Part shown: positions 46,585 to 54,914 of the stretch, piece by piece
How the letters are laid out: every line of letters begins with the position of its first letter
Numbering within the stretch: position 1 is the stretch's first letter
DNA from: JACCTH01 sp963761985
GTDB lineage: Bacteria; Actinomycetota; Acidimicrobiia; Spongiisociales; ZC4RG35
Direction of reading: 5' to 3'
DNA: 64,000 nucleotides
Assembly (NCBI GenBank): GCA_963761985.1
Contig: CAVXIT010000003.1
Span: forward strand, 186,001-250,000
Translations under genes and position numbers: made by a program
Notes under the pieces: generated by a model
The model's database searches: none
Seen by the model: only the letters and a program-made list of their open reading frames with translations
What the model was told of the DNA's origin: nothing

Positions 46585-47988
46585 ATGTTCGAGGCGATCT
46601 CCGAGCGATTTGAAGGCATCTTCAACCGGCTGCGTGGTCGCGGGCGCCTTTCTGAAGCCGACGTCGATGCTGCGCTCCGGGAGGTTCGACTGGCGCTGCT
46701 CGAGGCGGACGTCAATGTCGGGGTTGTGCGCGACTTTCTGGAGCGGGTGCGGGCGCGCGCTGTCGGTTCGGAGGTCCATCAGAGCCTGACTCCGGGTCAG
46801 CAGGTGGTGAAGATCGTCCATGAGGAGCTCATCGCCACGCTCGGCCAGGCCAACGCTCCGCTGAAGTCGGCCGCGCCTCCGCTGACCATCCTCGTCGTCG
46901 GACTCCAGGGCTCCGGTAAAACCACGACCGCCGCCAAGCTCGCCAAGCATCTCAAGGCCAACGGCCGCCGGCCGCTCTTGGTCGCCGCCGACCTGCAGCG
47001 GCCCGCGGCCATCGAGCAGCTGCAGACCCTCGGGGAACGTATCGAGGTTCCGGTCTTTACCGAGCGCACCAGCCGTCCCCCCCGTCTGGTCAAGGCGGCG
47101 CTCAAAGAAGCGACTCGCCTGTCGCTCGACACCGTGATCATCGACACGGCCGGCCGCCTGCAAATCGACCGCGAGCTGATGCGAGAGCTCTCTGACATCA
47201 GTAAGGAAGCGAAGCCGCACGAGACCCTGTTGGTAGTCGACGCCATGACCGGCCAGGAAGCCGTCAACGTCGCCCAAGGTTTCAAGGACCAGGTCGACCT
47301 AACCGGGCTGATCCTCACCAAACTCGATGGCGACGCCCGCGGCGGAGCGGCAATCTCGGCCCGATCGGTCACCGGAGTGCCGATCAAATTCGCCGGTGTC
47401 GGTGAAGGTCTCGACGGACTCGAACCATTTCATCCCGAGCGGATGGCTGATCGCATCTTGGGCATGGGCGACGTCCTCACCCTCATTGAAAAGGCCGAGC
47501 AGAACTTCGATCAGGTCGAGGCGGAAAAGGCTGCCGTCAAGATGCAGAAGGGCCAATTCACCCTGGAAGACTTCCTCGAGCAGTTCCAGGCGCTCAAGCG
47601 GATGGGGTCGCTAAAGGACGTGCTTGCTATGCTTCCCGGCGCCGGTTCCCTGCTCAAACAGGTCAACATCGAAGATCGCGACCTCGCCCGGGTGGAGGGA
47701 ATTATCCGCTCGATGACTCCCGAGGAACGCCGGAACCCAAAGCTGATTAGTGGCAGCCGCAAGCGTCGGATCGCGGCCGGTTCGGGGCGAACCCCGACCG
47801 ACATCAATCAGCTTCTAAAGCAATTCGGTGACGCGCAGCGAATGATGAAGATGATGGCCGGGGGGAAGGGAATGCCCAGCCTGGCCGGCCAAATGGGTGG
47901 ACTCGCAGGGCTTCCGACCGGCCGACCTGGCCCCGGACGGGGCGGTGGGGCGAGACCAAAGGCCAAGAAGAAGGCAAAGAGAAGGTGA
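46585..47988 (+). CDS. ffh: Signal recognition particle protein Ffh
   Basis: 467 residues. N domain, GTPase GLQGSGKTTTAAKLAKHL, VAADLQRPAAIEQL, DTAGRLQIDRELM, TKLDGDARGGAA. Methionine-rich M domain with MTPEERRNPKLISGSRKRRI and a Gly/Lys-rich tail. ATG 46585. Leads the operon ffh-rpsP-khpA-rimM. Confidence 0.94.
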   Translation: MFEAISERFEGIFNRLRGRGRLSEADVDAALREVRLALLEADVNVGVVRDFLERVRARAVGSEVHQSLTPGQQVVKIVHEELIATLGQANAPLKSAAPPLTILVVGLQGSGKTTTAAKLAKHLKANGRRPLLVAADLQRPAAIEQLQTLGERIEVPVFTERTSRPPRLVKAALKEATRLSLDTVIIDTAGRLQIDRELMRELSDISKEAKPHETLLVVDAMTGQEAVNVAQGFKDQVDLTGLILTKLDGDARGGAAISARSVTGVPIKFAGVGEGLDGLEPFHPERMADRILGMGDVLTLIEKAEQNFDQVEAEKAAVKMQKGQFTLEDFLEQFQALKRMGSLKDVLAMLPGAGSLLKQVNIEDRDLARVEGIIRSMTPEERRNPKLISGSRKRRIAAGSGRTPTDINQLLKQFGDAQRMMKMMAGGKGMPSLAGQMGGLAGLPTGRPGPGRGGGARPKAKKKAKRR

Positions 47989-47992
47989 CTTG

Positions 47993-48292
47993 ATGGCAGT
48001 AAAGATGAGGCTGATTCGGATCGGGAAGAAGAAGCAGCCCGTCTATCGCGTCGTGGTGATTGACGGACGGTCCCCTCGAGATGGGAGATATCTCGATCAG
48101 ATCGGACGCTACGACCCTCGCCAGGAGCCGTCGTTGATCGAGATCGACAACGACAAAGCGGTTCAATGGATGCAGAACGGCGCCCAACCCACGGATCGGG
48201 TCAGAAAGCTGCTCGAGGTCTCTGGCGCCATGTCGAGGCTCAAGGCAGCGACGGGTCAGGCGCACACTGTCGGGCAGAAAGCCGAGCAGTAA
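47993..48292 (+). CDS. rpsP: 30S ribosomal protein S16
   Basis: 99 residues: MAVKMRLIRIGKKKQPVYRV, DGRSPRDGRYLDQIGRYDP. Begins 4 bp after ffh, with an AAGGTGA site at the end of ffh. Confidence 0.95.
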   Translation: MAVKMRLIRIGKKKQPVYRVVVIDGRSPRDGRYLDQIGRYDPRQEPSLIEIDNDKAVQWMQNGAQPTDRVRKLLEVSGAMSRLKAATGQAHTVGQKAEQ

Positions 48293-48295
48293 CAC

Positions 48296-48547
48296 ATGGC
48301 CAAAGGCGACATTGTCAAGAACGTTCTTACCTACGTCGTGGAACAGATCGTCGACGATCCTTCCCAGGTGCAGGTGAGCATCATCGAGCAAGGTCCCGAC
48401 GATGTTCTCGCCGAGGTCCGGACCGGGCCGGGCGACATGGGCCGGGTGATCGGTCGCCGCGGCAGAACCGCTCGCTCGATCAGGACCGTGGCGCAAGCCG
48501 CGGCCGACGAGGAAGGCATCAACGCCTCCGTCGAGTTCGAAGACTGA
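48296..48547 (+). CDS. khpA: KH-domain RNA-binding protein KhpA
   Basis: 83 residues, single KH domain with the GxxG loop (GRVIGRRGRTARSIRT). Conserved between rpsP and rimM in Gram-positives, where it partners KhpB/Jag in RNA control. Stop TGA overlaps the CTG start of rimM. Confidence 0.92.
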   Translation: MAKGDIVKNVLTYVVEQIVDDPSQVQVSIIEQGPDDVLAEVRTGPGDMGRVIGRRGRTARSIRTVAQAAADEEGINASVEFED

Positions 48548-49050
48548 GCGACACAGTTTTGGTGGGGACGGTTGTCCGCCCCCACGGGCTTCAGGGCGAG
48601 GTTCTGGTCTACTCGCACAGCGATTCAGCCGATCGCTTTCGCCGCGGTCAGGTTCTTTTCGCCGACACCGGCCAGGAGTTCACCGTTGCCACCTGCCGGG
48701 CAACCGCGAATGGACTCATTGTCCGCTTCGAAGAGATCTCGGATCGAAACGCCTCCGAAGCCCTGGGCAAGATTGATCTATTCATCGATGCGACCGCGCG
48801 CCGCTCGCTCGGCGACGACGAGTACTGGCCGGATGAACTAATCGGCCTCGAAGTTCGGAGTGAGACCGGGGACCGCCTCGGAACTGTCACCAATGTTGAT
48901 GATTCGACTCCGCAAACGCGCTTGGTTGTCGCCACTACCTCCGGCGAGCGTCTCATACCGCTCGTCAATGACCTGGTACCGGAAATCCAGGTCAGAGAAG
49001 GATTTCTGGTGTTGCGGAAAGTCCCCGGCCTGCTCGACGACGACCTTTGA
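48544..49050 (+). CDS. rimM: Ribosome maturation factor RimM, CTG start
   Basis: 168 residues. VGTVVRPHGLQGEVLVYS is the RimM N-terminal motif; the C-terminal PRC-barrel has DEYWPDELIGLEV and IPLVNDLVPEI. The frame between the khpA stop and the motif has no ATG; the best-fitting initiator is CTG 48544, overlapping the khpA stop as CTGA, which gives eight residues before the motif. TTG 48559 or GTG 48562 are possible but lack a ribosome site. It helps 16S processing and 30S assembly. Confidence 0.9.
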   Translation: MSDTVLVGTVVRPHGLQGEVLVYSHSDSADRFRRGQVLFADTGQEFTVATCRATANGLIVRFEEISDRNASEALGKIDLFIDATARRSLGDDEYWPDELIGLEVRSETGDRLGTVTNVDDSTPQTRLVVATTSGERLIPLVNDLVPEIQVREGFLVLRKVPGLLDDDL

Positions 49051-49061
49051 GAATCAGACTG

Positions 49062-49931
49062 CTAGTACTCGATGTCGAGGACCAGGCCGCGATCGGAGCC
49101 ATCCTGGGCCGATTGCTCGCCGACGAAGAGCTCAGCCGGACCCGAACCCTCGGGTGAGATCTCGACTTCGAACTGGCCCCAGGTTTCGACCCAGTCCGCC
49201 GCCGTGGTGAAGTCTTCGACGACCACCGTTCCATCCTGGGTGAGCCGCACGATCGTGTTCGCTTCGAAGTTGCGGGAATAGCCCGACACGATGATCGGCC
49301 CGTCGACCTCACCCGGTGCCGGGGTGACGACGACAACGTTGTCGGCGAACGACGCAACCGCCTCGTACTCCGGCCCGCCCGGCTCGAAAGTGACCTCGAG
49401 TTCACCCGACCCTTCGGTTGTCCCGATGGCCGCAACCGCGGGGGCAGAAAGGTGAAAGTCGACGAAGAGCGTTCGATCGGCCTCGCGCACTACGTAGATG
49501 CGGTCGACCAAGCCACTCTGCACCAGTTGGTCGGTCACGGCGGTCACCTCGACGTCAAGAGAAATCCGCAAAATCGCGTTCGAACGGATGAATTCTCCCG
49601 ATGCGCCCGGCGCAGACGTGGCCGGGGCACCTTCGGCGCTGGTGAAGGCGAGCGTGAACCGCTCACAGTCCGGGTTGGTGTCCCAGGTGATAGAGGCGAG
49701 CTGCTCGGCGTCTGTTTCTGCGTTGGCGAGGGTGCCAACCGATCCTTCTTCGGTCCCTTCGACACCACAACCGCCCGAAGCGGCAGTCGTCGAAGGCGAT
49801 GCCTCGGTGGTCGTCGCGGCGAGCGTCGTGGTCGATGCAATGGTCGTCGGAGGTGAAGCAGTGGTGGTCGTCGCGCCGCTCTGGGTGCAGGCCGCGACCA
49901 GGGCCACGAAAAGGACTAGGAGGCGTTTCAT
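49062..49931 (-). CDS. Secreted lipoprotein with Gmad2 immunoglobulin-like domain
   Basis: 289 residues. Signal peptide with lipobox LVAAC near residue 15, a Thr/Ser/Ala-rich linker (to ~52), a middle domain (~53-190) of unknown type, and a C-terminal Gmad2 domain (~200-289: DGPIIVSGYSRNFEANTIV, WGQFEVEI). Gmad2 domains occur in spore germination and other surface lipoproteins. Convergent with rimM, 11 bp apart; divergent from the thiolase. Confidence 0.82.
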   Translation of the reverse strand: MKRLLVLFVALVAACTQSGATTTTASPPTTIASTTTLAATTTEASPSTTAASGGCGVEGTEEGSVGTLANAETDAEQLASITWDTNPDCERFTLAFTSAEGAPATSAPGASGEFIRSNAILRISLDVEVTAVTDQLVQSGLVDRIYVVREADRTLFVDFHLSAPAVAAIGTTEGSGELEVTFEPGGPEYEAVASFADNVVVVTPAPGEVDGPIIVSGYSRNFEANTIVRLTQDGTVVVEDFTTAADWVETWGQFEVEISPEGSGPAELFVGEQSAQDGSDRGLVLDIEY

Positions 49932-49997
49932 GCTGTGGGTGAGACGCAGGTTACCGTTGAGGGGTTCCGAGCCCCCGAATGGAATAGCTGGAGGCAC

Positions 49998-51158
49998 ATG
50001 GGTACTCCTGTCATAGTCGAAACCGCGCGGACACCGATCGGCCGCGCCTATAAGGGATCGCTGATCGACGTCCGGGCCGACGATCTCGGCGGCATGGCCA
50101 TTGCGGGGCTCCTCGAGCGGGTCCCGGGCCTGGATGCGGCGACGGTCGAGGATGTGATGGTGGGCTGCGGTCTGACCCACCACGAACAGGGGTTCAACGT
50201 TGGACGCATCGTCAGCCTGTTGGGTGGTCTGCCCGAAACTGTCCCTGGCACCACCGTCAATCGTTTCTGTGCCTCGAGCCTGCAAACGATCCGGATGGCT
50301 GCGCACGCTATTTGGGTGGGCGAAGGGTCGACGTTCGTCGCCGCAGGTGTCGAGTCGATCACCCGTTGCTATGGCAAAGGATTCGACTCCGACGACCTGA
50401 ACCCGCGATTCATCGACGAGTCGCGCGCCGATTTCATCAACCAGGTGTATATCCCGATGGGCATGACCGCCGAGAACGTGGCCGAGAAGTATGGGATCAC
50501 TCGTGAACGCATGGACGAGTTCGCCAAACGATCCCAGGACCGCGCGGTCGAAGCACAGAAGAACGGATTCTTCGACCGGGAGATCGTTGGGGTGACGATT
50601 CCCGACGGCAGGCTCATCACCCAGGACGACGGCCCGCGACCAAACACGACGATCGAAAAGCTGTCTTCACTCGAGCCGGCCTTCGTTCCCGGGGGAAAGG
50701 TGACCGCCGGAAATTCCTGCCCGCTCAACGATGGAGCCGCCGCGGTGCTGGTCATGGATGAGGAAACCGCACGAGCAGCCGGGCTCACGCCGCGCGCCCG
50801 CATTCTGGCCTCGTCGGTTTCGGGGATTGCTCCCGAATACATGGGAGTGGGACCCATCGACGCAATCGGCAAAGTCCTCGAGCGAGCGGGGATGAAGATC
50901 GGCGACGTAGACCTGGTCGAGTTGAACGAAGCATTCGCCGCTCAGGTATTGGCCGTGGTCGACACGGTCGGCATCGATGAGGACAGGCTCAACGTTCATG
51001 GGGGAGCGATTGCACTCGGACATCCGTTTGGCATGACCGGGGCTCGCATCATGGGAACGCTTCTCAACGGCCTCGAGACGCTCGACAGGAGCGTTGGGCT
51101 CGAGACTATGTGCGTGGGCGGCGGGCAGGGCATGGCGATGCTCGTTGAACGAATCTGA
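49998..51158 (+). CDS. Acetyl-CoA acyltransferase (thiolase)
   Basis: 386 residues. Catalytic NRFCASSLQTI (Cys), GGAIALGHPFGMTGARI (His) and CVGGGQGMA (Cys), plus NEAFAAQVLAV. ATG 49998 is preceded by TGGAGG; an upstream ATG-equivalent at 49935 adds residues unlike the family. Likely degradative, with the dehydrogenase, hydratase and ETF genes in this window, though reversible acetyl-CoA acetyltransferase activity is possible. Confidence 0.92.
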   Translation: MGTPVIVETARTPIGRAYKGSLIDVRADDLGGMAIAGLLERVPGLDAATVEDVMVGCGLTHHEQGFNVGRIVSLLGGLPETVPGTTVNRFCASSLQTIRMAAHAIWVGEGSTFVAAGVESITRCYGKGFDSDDLNPRFIDESRADFINQVYIPMGMTAENVAEKYGITRERMDEFAKRSQDRAVEAQKNGFFDREIVGVTIPDGRLITQDDGPRPNTTIEKLSSLEPAFVPGGKVTAGNSCPLNDGAAAVLVMDEETARAAGLTPRARILASSVSGIAPEYMGVGPIDAIGKVLERAGMKIGDVDLVELNEAFAAQVLAVVDTVGIDEDRLNVHGGAIALGHPFGMTGARIMGTLLNGLETLDRSVGLETMCVGGGQGMAMLVERI

Positions 51159-52221
51159 AACCTCTCTAACCGTCCGTCGGATCGCCGGCGGTGCCCGCCT
51201 AATCGGACTGGGCTGGATGCTGACGCTCGTACTGGTGGCACTGGCGCGCGCAGGGCTTGAGCGACCCGCGGTGGGCTGGCTGCTGGTCGGGTGCGCGTCT
51301 TTGTGGCTTTTGATCACTGCGCTTGACCAAATCCGTCCGCGTGAGATCGATCCACTCTGGATCACAGTCGGCGACACTGCGCTGGCGGCGTTTGCGCTGC
51401 TGGCACCCGAACTTGCCGGGACTGACGACCTTTTCTATGGAGGCTTCCCGGGTATTGCCGTCGCGGCCGCGGCGGCTGGACGCCGCATGAGAGGCTGGGT
51501 GGTGGCGGCTGCACTTTCGGCCGTCACGGTGGCCCGGTTCGAAATCGCCGATCTGGGCGGTGTGCTCGCACGGCTTTCGGCCCTGGTGACCTACGGCATG
51601 CTCGCCGCAATCGTCGGCTGGGCAGTTCATGTGCTTTATCGCACCGACGACGCTCGACGCCGGGCGGAAGAGGCGCGGGCCCGTGCGGAGGAAAGAGCCG
51701 AGATGGCTACGCACGTGCATGACTCGGTGTTGCAAACACTGGCTCTCATGCAACGGGAGGCAAACGATCGTGGCCGCGTGATCAGTCTCGCTCGCAGACA
51801 GGAAGCAGAGCTGAGGGAGTGGCTCTATGGCGCTACTTCGCACGAAACCGAACAGCTCTCGCGCAGCGTGGCGGAAGCCGCATCCGAGGTCGAAGAGTCA
51901 TATGGCATCAAAGTCGAGGTCGTGAGTGTCGGCGAAGCACCGGTGACCGACAACGGGAGGGCATTGGTAGGCGCCGGGCGCGAGGCGATGATTAATGCCG
52001 CGAAACATTCGGGTGCCGATCAGATAGACGTGTTTCTGGAAGTTGGCAGCACTTTGAAGCTGTTCGTGCGCGACAGGGGGGTTGGCTTCGACCGGTCTCT
52101 GGTCGGACCCGATCGAGCCGGCATCCGGGATTCGATCGAGCGCCGACTGACCCAGCTCGGAGGGACGGTGGCTTGGGCCAACACTGGCGGCACCGAAGTG
52201 CGGATGGAGATCGCTCCTTAG
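51145..52221 (+). CDS. NarL-type sensor histidine kinase
   Basis: About 358 residues, TTG start at 51145, overlapping the thiolase end by 14 bp. Four to five membrane helices up to residue ~175, a charged coiled coil rich in Ala/Glu/Arg, HisKA_3 with ATHVHDSVLQTLALMQ (phospho-acceptor His), and HATPase with REAMINAAKHSGAD and VRDRGVGFDRSL. It forms a pair with the response regulator starting 2 bp later. The signal is unknown. Confidence 0.88.
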   Translation: MNESETSLTVRRIAGGARLIGLGWMLTLVLVALARAGLERPAVGWLLVGCASLWLLITALDQIRPREIDPLWITVGDTALAAFALLAPELAGTDDLFYGGFPGIAVAAAAAGRRMRGWVVAAALSAVTVARFEIADLGGVLARLSALVTYGMLAAIVGWAVHVLYRTDDARRRAEEARARAEERAEMATHVHDSVLQTLALMQREANDRGRVISLARRQEAELREWLYGATSHETEQLSRSVAEAASEVEESYGIKVEVVSVGEAPVTDNGRALVGAGREAMINAAKHSGADQIDVFLEVGSTLKLFVRDRGVGFDRSLVGPDRAGIRDSIERRLTQLGGTVAWANTGGTEVRMEIAP

Positions 52222-52223
52222 GA

Positions 52224-52871
52224 ATGGGCAATTTGAGCAAGATCAGGGTATTTGTTGTCGACGACCACGACCTCTTTCGCGTCGGTGTCCGGCATGGACT
52301 CGGTGAGGCGATCGAGGTTGTGGGAGAGGCTTCGGAAGTCGGACCGGCGGTGGAACTCATCAATGAACGGTTGCCCGACGTCGTTTTGCTGGACGTGCAT
52401 CTGCCCGGTGGCGGCGGAAGGTTCGTGATCACCGGTGTCCATAAGAAGCACCCGGAGGTCGCATTCCTCGCCCTATCTGCATCGGATGCTTCCGATGACG
52501 TCATCGGCGTGGTGCGTGCCGGGGCGAGCGGATACGTGACCAAGGCCATCAGCCCGGAGGAACTGACCGACGCCATCACCCGGGTTGCAGCTGGCGAACC
52601 GGTTTTCAGTCCCCGGTTGGCCGGCTTTGTGCTCGATGCCTTCTCGTCCATTCCCGTGGGCGCGGTCGACGCCGAGCTCGACCTGCTTTCGGATCGGGAG
52701 CGAGAGGTCTTGCAACTGATCGCACGGGGCTACACCTATCGCGAGGTCGGCGATGAGCTGTTCATCTCGATCAAGACGGTCGAGAGCCACGTGTCCTCGG
52801 TGTTGCGAAAACTGCAACTGAGCAATCGGAACGAGCTCACCCGTTGGGCAGTCGAACGCAAGCTCATCTGA
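52224..52871 (+). CDS. NarL/FixJ-family response regulator
   Basis: 215 residues. Receiver with FVVDDHDLFRVGV, phospho-acceptor Asp in VVLLDVHLPGGG and Lys in GYVTKAISPEE. LuxR-type HTH LSDREREVLQLIARGYTYRE to SIKTVESHVSSVLRKL. ATG 52224 follows the kinase stop with an AGGA site. Target genes unknown; the next gene, a NicO-type transporter, is a candidate. Confidence 0.93.
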   Translation: MGNLSKIRVFVVDDHDLFRVGVRHGLGEAIEVVGEASEVGPAVELINERLPDVVLLDVHLPGGGGRFVITGVHKKHPEVAFLALSASDASDDVIGVVRAGASGYVTKAISPEELTDAITRVAAGEPVFSPRLAGFVLDAFSSIPVGAVDAELDLLSDREREVLQLIARGYTYREVGDELFISIKTVESHVSSVLRKLQLSNRNELTRWAVERKLI

Positions 52872-52916
52872 GCCTTTTTCTTTGTTGTGCACGGGCAATC
52901 CATTCGTCGGGGTTCT

Positions 52917-52933
52917 CCGAATAGCTTCGCTAT
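52917..52933 (+). other. Hairpin directly before the NicO start codon
   Basis: AATAGC-TTC-GCTATT, a 6-bp stem, sits eight bases before ATG 52941, where a ribosome site would be; no clear Shine-Dalgarno is present. It could affect translation of the transporter separately from the kinase and regulator genes upstream. Confidence 0.4.
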
Positions 52934-52940
52934 TAGTGCA

Positions 52941-54292
52941 ATGAAGCCTGTTCGAGTCTTTCTTGTCGTCGTCGTGCTCATGCTGGCGATGAGTTCGGCG
53001 GCGGCTCACCCACTTGGCAATTTCACTACCAACGTGCATCTCGGGCTTGTTGTGGGCCAGGAGGAGCTCTTGGTCCATTTGGTCATCGACCTGGCGGAGA
53101 TTCCGACCTTTCGAGAGGAGGTCGGAGACGACTACGAAGCGACCCGATGCGCCGGACACGCAGAGGAAATAGACCTCTCACATGACGGGGCGGCGCTGGA
53201 CTTGCGCCTCACCGACACGGCCCTCAGCCTCCCACCTGGTGAAGCGGGCTTGGACACGCTTCGCCTGGAGTGCGACTACGTCGCTCCCTTGAGCTCTCTT
53301 TTTGGCGAACTTTCGATTCACAACCAGGTCTATGAGGATCGCCTGGGCTGGGCCGAGATCGTGGTCGTCGGAGCCGACAGCGACTTGCCTGCTGAAAGCT
53401 CATCGGGGGTTCTGACCAACTACCCGACCGGCGAAGTTTCGGAGGTGAGAACCGGCGTCGCCCAACTGACAGGCGAGGCCGCGGTTGTCGGCTCGAGCGA
53501 ATCACCAACGATCGTCGAGCGAGTTGGCAGCGGACTCAGGGAGGGACCCTGGTTTTTGGCTCTGCTGGCCGCGCTCGGACTCGGGACTGGACACGCCCTC
53601 GCCCCAGGCCACGGGAAGACTCTGATGGCGGCCTATCTGGTTGGAAAGCGCGGGGGAGTGCCGCAGGCGGTGCTGCTCGGACTTACCGTTGCCATTGCCC
53701 ACACCATCGGAGTGGGAGTGCTGGGACTGGTGACTGCTGTCGCGACCTCTCAGTTTCAACCCGAATCGGTTTATCCCTGGCTCTCGGGTCTAGCCGCCGC
53801 GATTGTCACGGTTATCGGGCTCAGCATGCTGTACCGCGCGCTAAGGGACAAGAGGTCAGGGGTGAGGGATCAGGGGTCAGATCACGATCATGGGCACGAG
53901 CACAGTCATGACCACGGACGCTCGCATGATCTGATCATGAGCACGGGCACTCGCATGGTCATGAGCCGGCCACCCTTGGATGGCGGTCGCTGGCGACGCT
54001 CGGGCTAGCAGGAGGGCTCGTTCCTTCGGCCTCGGCCGTGGTCTTGCTGCTCGGGGCCATCAGCCGCGGGGAACCGTGGTGGGGACTGATCTTGGTCCTC
54101 GTCTTCGGGCTGGGCATGGCCGCGACCCTCGTGGCGGCAGGCCTGGCGGTGATATTCGCGACCCGCTTTGGCCTCAAACTCGGCTTTGCCTCCCGTTGGC
54201 GTCTCGAGCGGTACGTTCCCCTGATCGGCGGCGTCGTGGTGACCTTGATCGGCTTCGGACTGCTTCTTCAGGCCGCCCTGACAAGTACCTGA
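52941..54292 (+). CDS. NicO/HupE-type nickel-cobalt transporter (frameshift)
   Basis: About 450 residues when corrected. Signal peptide, then HPLGNFTTNVHLGL and an extracytoplasmic domain, then a membrane domain with LGTGHALAPGHGKTLMAAYL (NicO signature), IAHTIGVGVLG, a His/Asp-rich loop, and LAGGLVPSASAVVLLLGAI. In the His-rich loop the frame shifts: the natural continuation DHEHGHSHGHEPATLGWRS is in another frame, so one base is missing near 53925-53940, and the uncorrected ORF stops at 54008. Likely exports or imports Ni2+ or Co2+. Confidence 0.85.
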
Positions 54293-54303
54293 TTAGGTAC
54301 TTG
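54282..54303. promoter_or_regulatory. Perfect 9-bp inverted repeat overlapping the -35 element
   Basis: CAAGTACCT-GATT-AGGTACTTG, perfectly symmetric arms, spanning the NicO stop codon and the first bases of the TTGACA -35 element. No T-run follows, so an operator is more likely than a terminator. Confidence 0.5.
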
Positions 54304-54339
54304 ACAACCTGACAGCGATATGACATCATGATGGTGTCA
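54301..54339 (+). promoter_or_regulatory. Promoter with palindromic operator before the RHH/DUF4097 operon
   Basis: TTGACA at 54301-54306, 17-nt spacer, weak -10 CATCAT at 54324-54329. The palindrome TGACATCAT-G-ATGGTGTCA (54321-54339, one mismatch) lies over the -10. Together with the repeat at 54282-54303, both promoter elements are covered by symmetric sites. Confidence 0.5.
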
Positions 54340-54374
54340 AGACGTAGTCAGACAGGAAAAAGGAGAGAATCGTG

Positions 54375-54464
54375 ATGCTCATAGATCTAAGGATGGTCGA
54401 GGCGATTCGCCTACGGCGCTATCCGATCAGACGGCGCGGCGAGCGGCGTACCCCAGTCCGTTAA
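54375..54464 (+). CDS. Small arginine-rich leader peptide
   Basis: 29 codons, with 10 arginines (for example RLRRYPIRRRGERR). A clear AGGAG site lies at the right distance (GTG at 54372 or ATG at 54375), and TAA falls six bases before the RHH gene, which itself lacks a good ribosome site. Translational coupling is therefore likely. Function unknown; it may be only a leader. Confidence 0.4.
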   Translation: MLIDLRMVEAIRLRRYPIRRRGERRTPVR

Positions 54465-54470
54465 GCACTG

Positions 54471-54914
54471 ATGCAAACCACAGCCGTGTTGCACAATTTG
54501 GAGTCGAGTATTCAGAACCAGCTGGCCCTGGTGACCGATCCGGCCATCGAGGCGGGAGGGCGAGCGGTTCTGAGCTCACTCCATCCCGCATTGAAAGAGG
54601 CGGCCATGGAAATCGTCACTCAGGCCGCTGACGAGGTTCGAGCTCAGTTGCCAAGCCACACGGTTGAAGTCGTTCTCGCCGATGGCGAGCCCAGCTTGCG
54701 CATCACCTCAGACGAGGAAAGCGCCCCCCCAGTTGAGGGAGAGTTCGGCGCTCGGATCACTTTGCGACTTCCCGACTCGATCAAAGACATTGTCGAGCGA
54801 GCAGCCTCAGATTCGGGGGACTCGGTCAACGCCTGGGTTGTAAAGACCCTGGCCGGACGCGCCTCAGGCTCCAAGTCGGGCCGGCGCCGGGTAACGGAGA
54901 CATTTGATATATGA
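54471..54914 (+). CDS. Ribbon-helix-helix (HicB/CopG-like) protein
   Basis: 147 residues. The N-terminal ~100 residues are helical and unrecognised; the C-terminus ARITLRLPDSIKDIVERAAS then GDSVNAWVVKTLAGRA is a ribbon-helix-helix DNA-binding motif. A basic tail follows. Stop overlaps the DUF4097 gene start (ATGA). Probably binds the palindromes upstream; an autoregulator of the operon is inferred. No toxin partner is visible. Confidence 0.75.
   Translation: MQTTAVLHNLESSIQNQLALVTDPAIEAGGRAVLSSLHPALKEAAMEIVTQAADEVRAQLPSHTVEVVLADGEPSLRITSDEESAPPVEGEFGARITLRLPDSIKDIVERAASDSGDSVNAWVVKTLAGRASGSKSGRRRVTETFDI

Noticed and set aside
52872..52940. Cobalamin riboswitch before the NicO gene
   Set aside because: Only 69 bp are available and no B12-box-like sequence is present; just one short hairpin.
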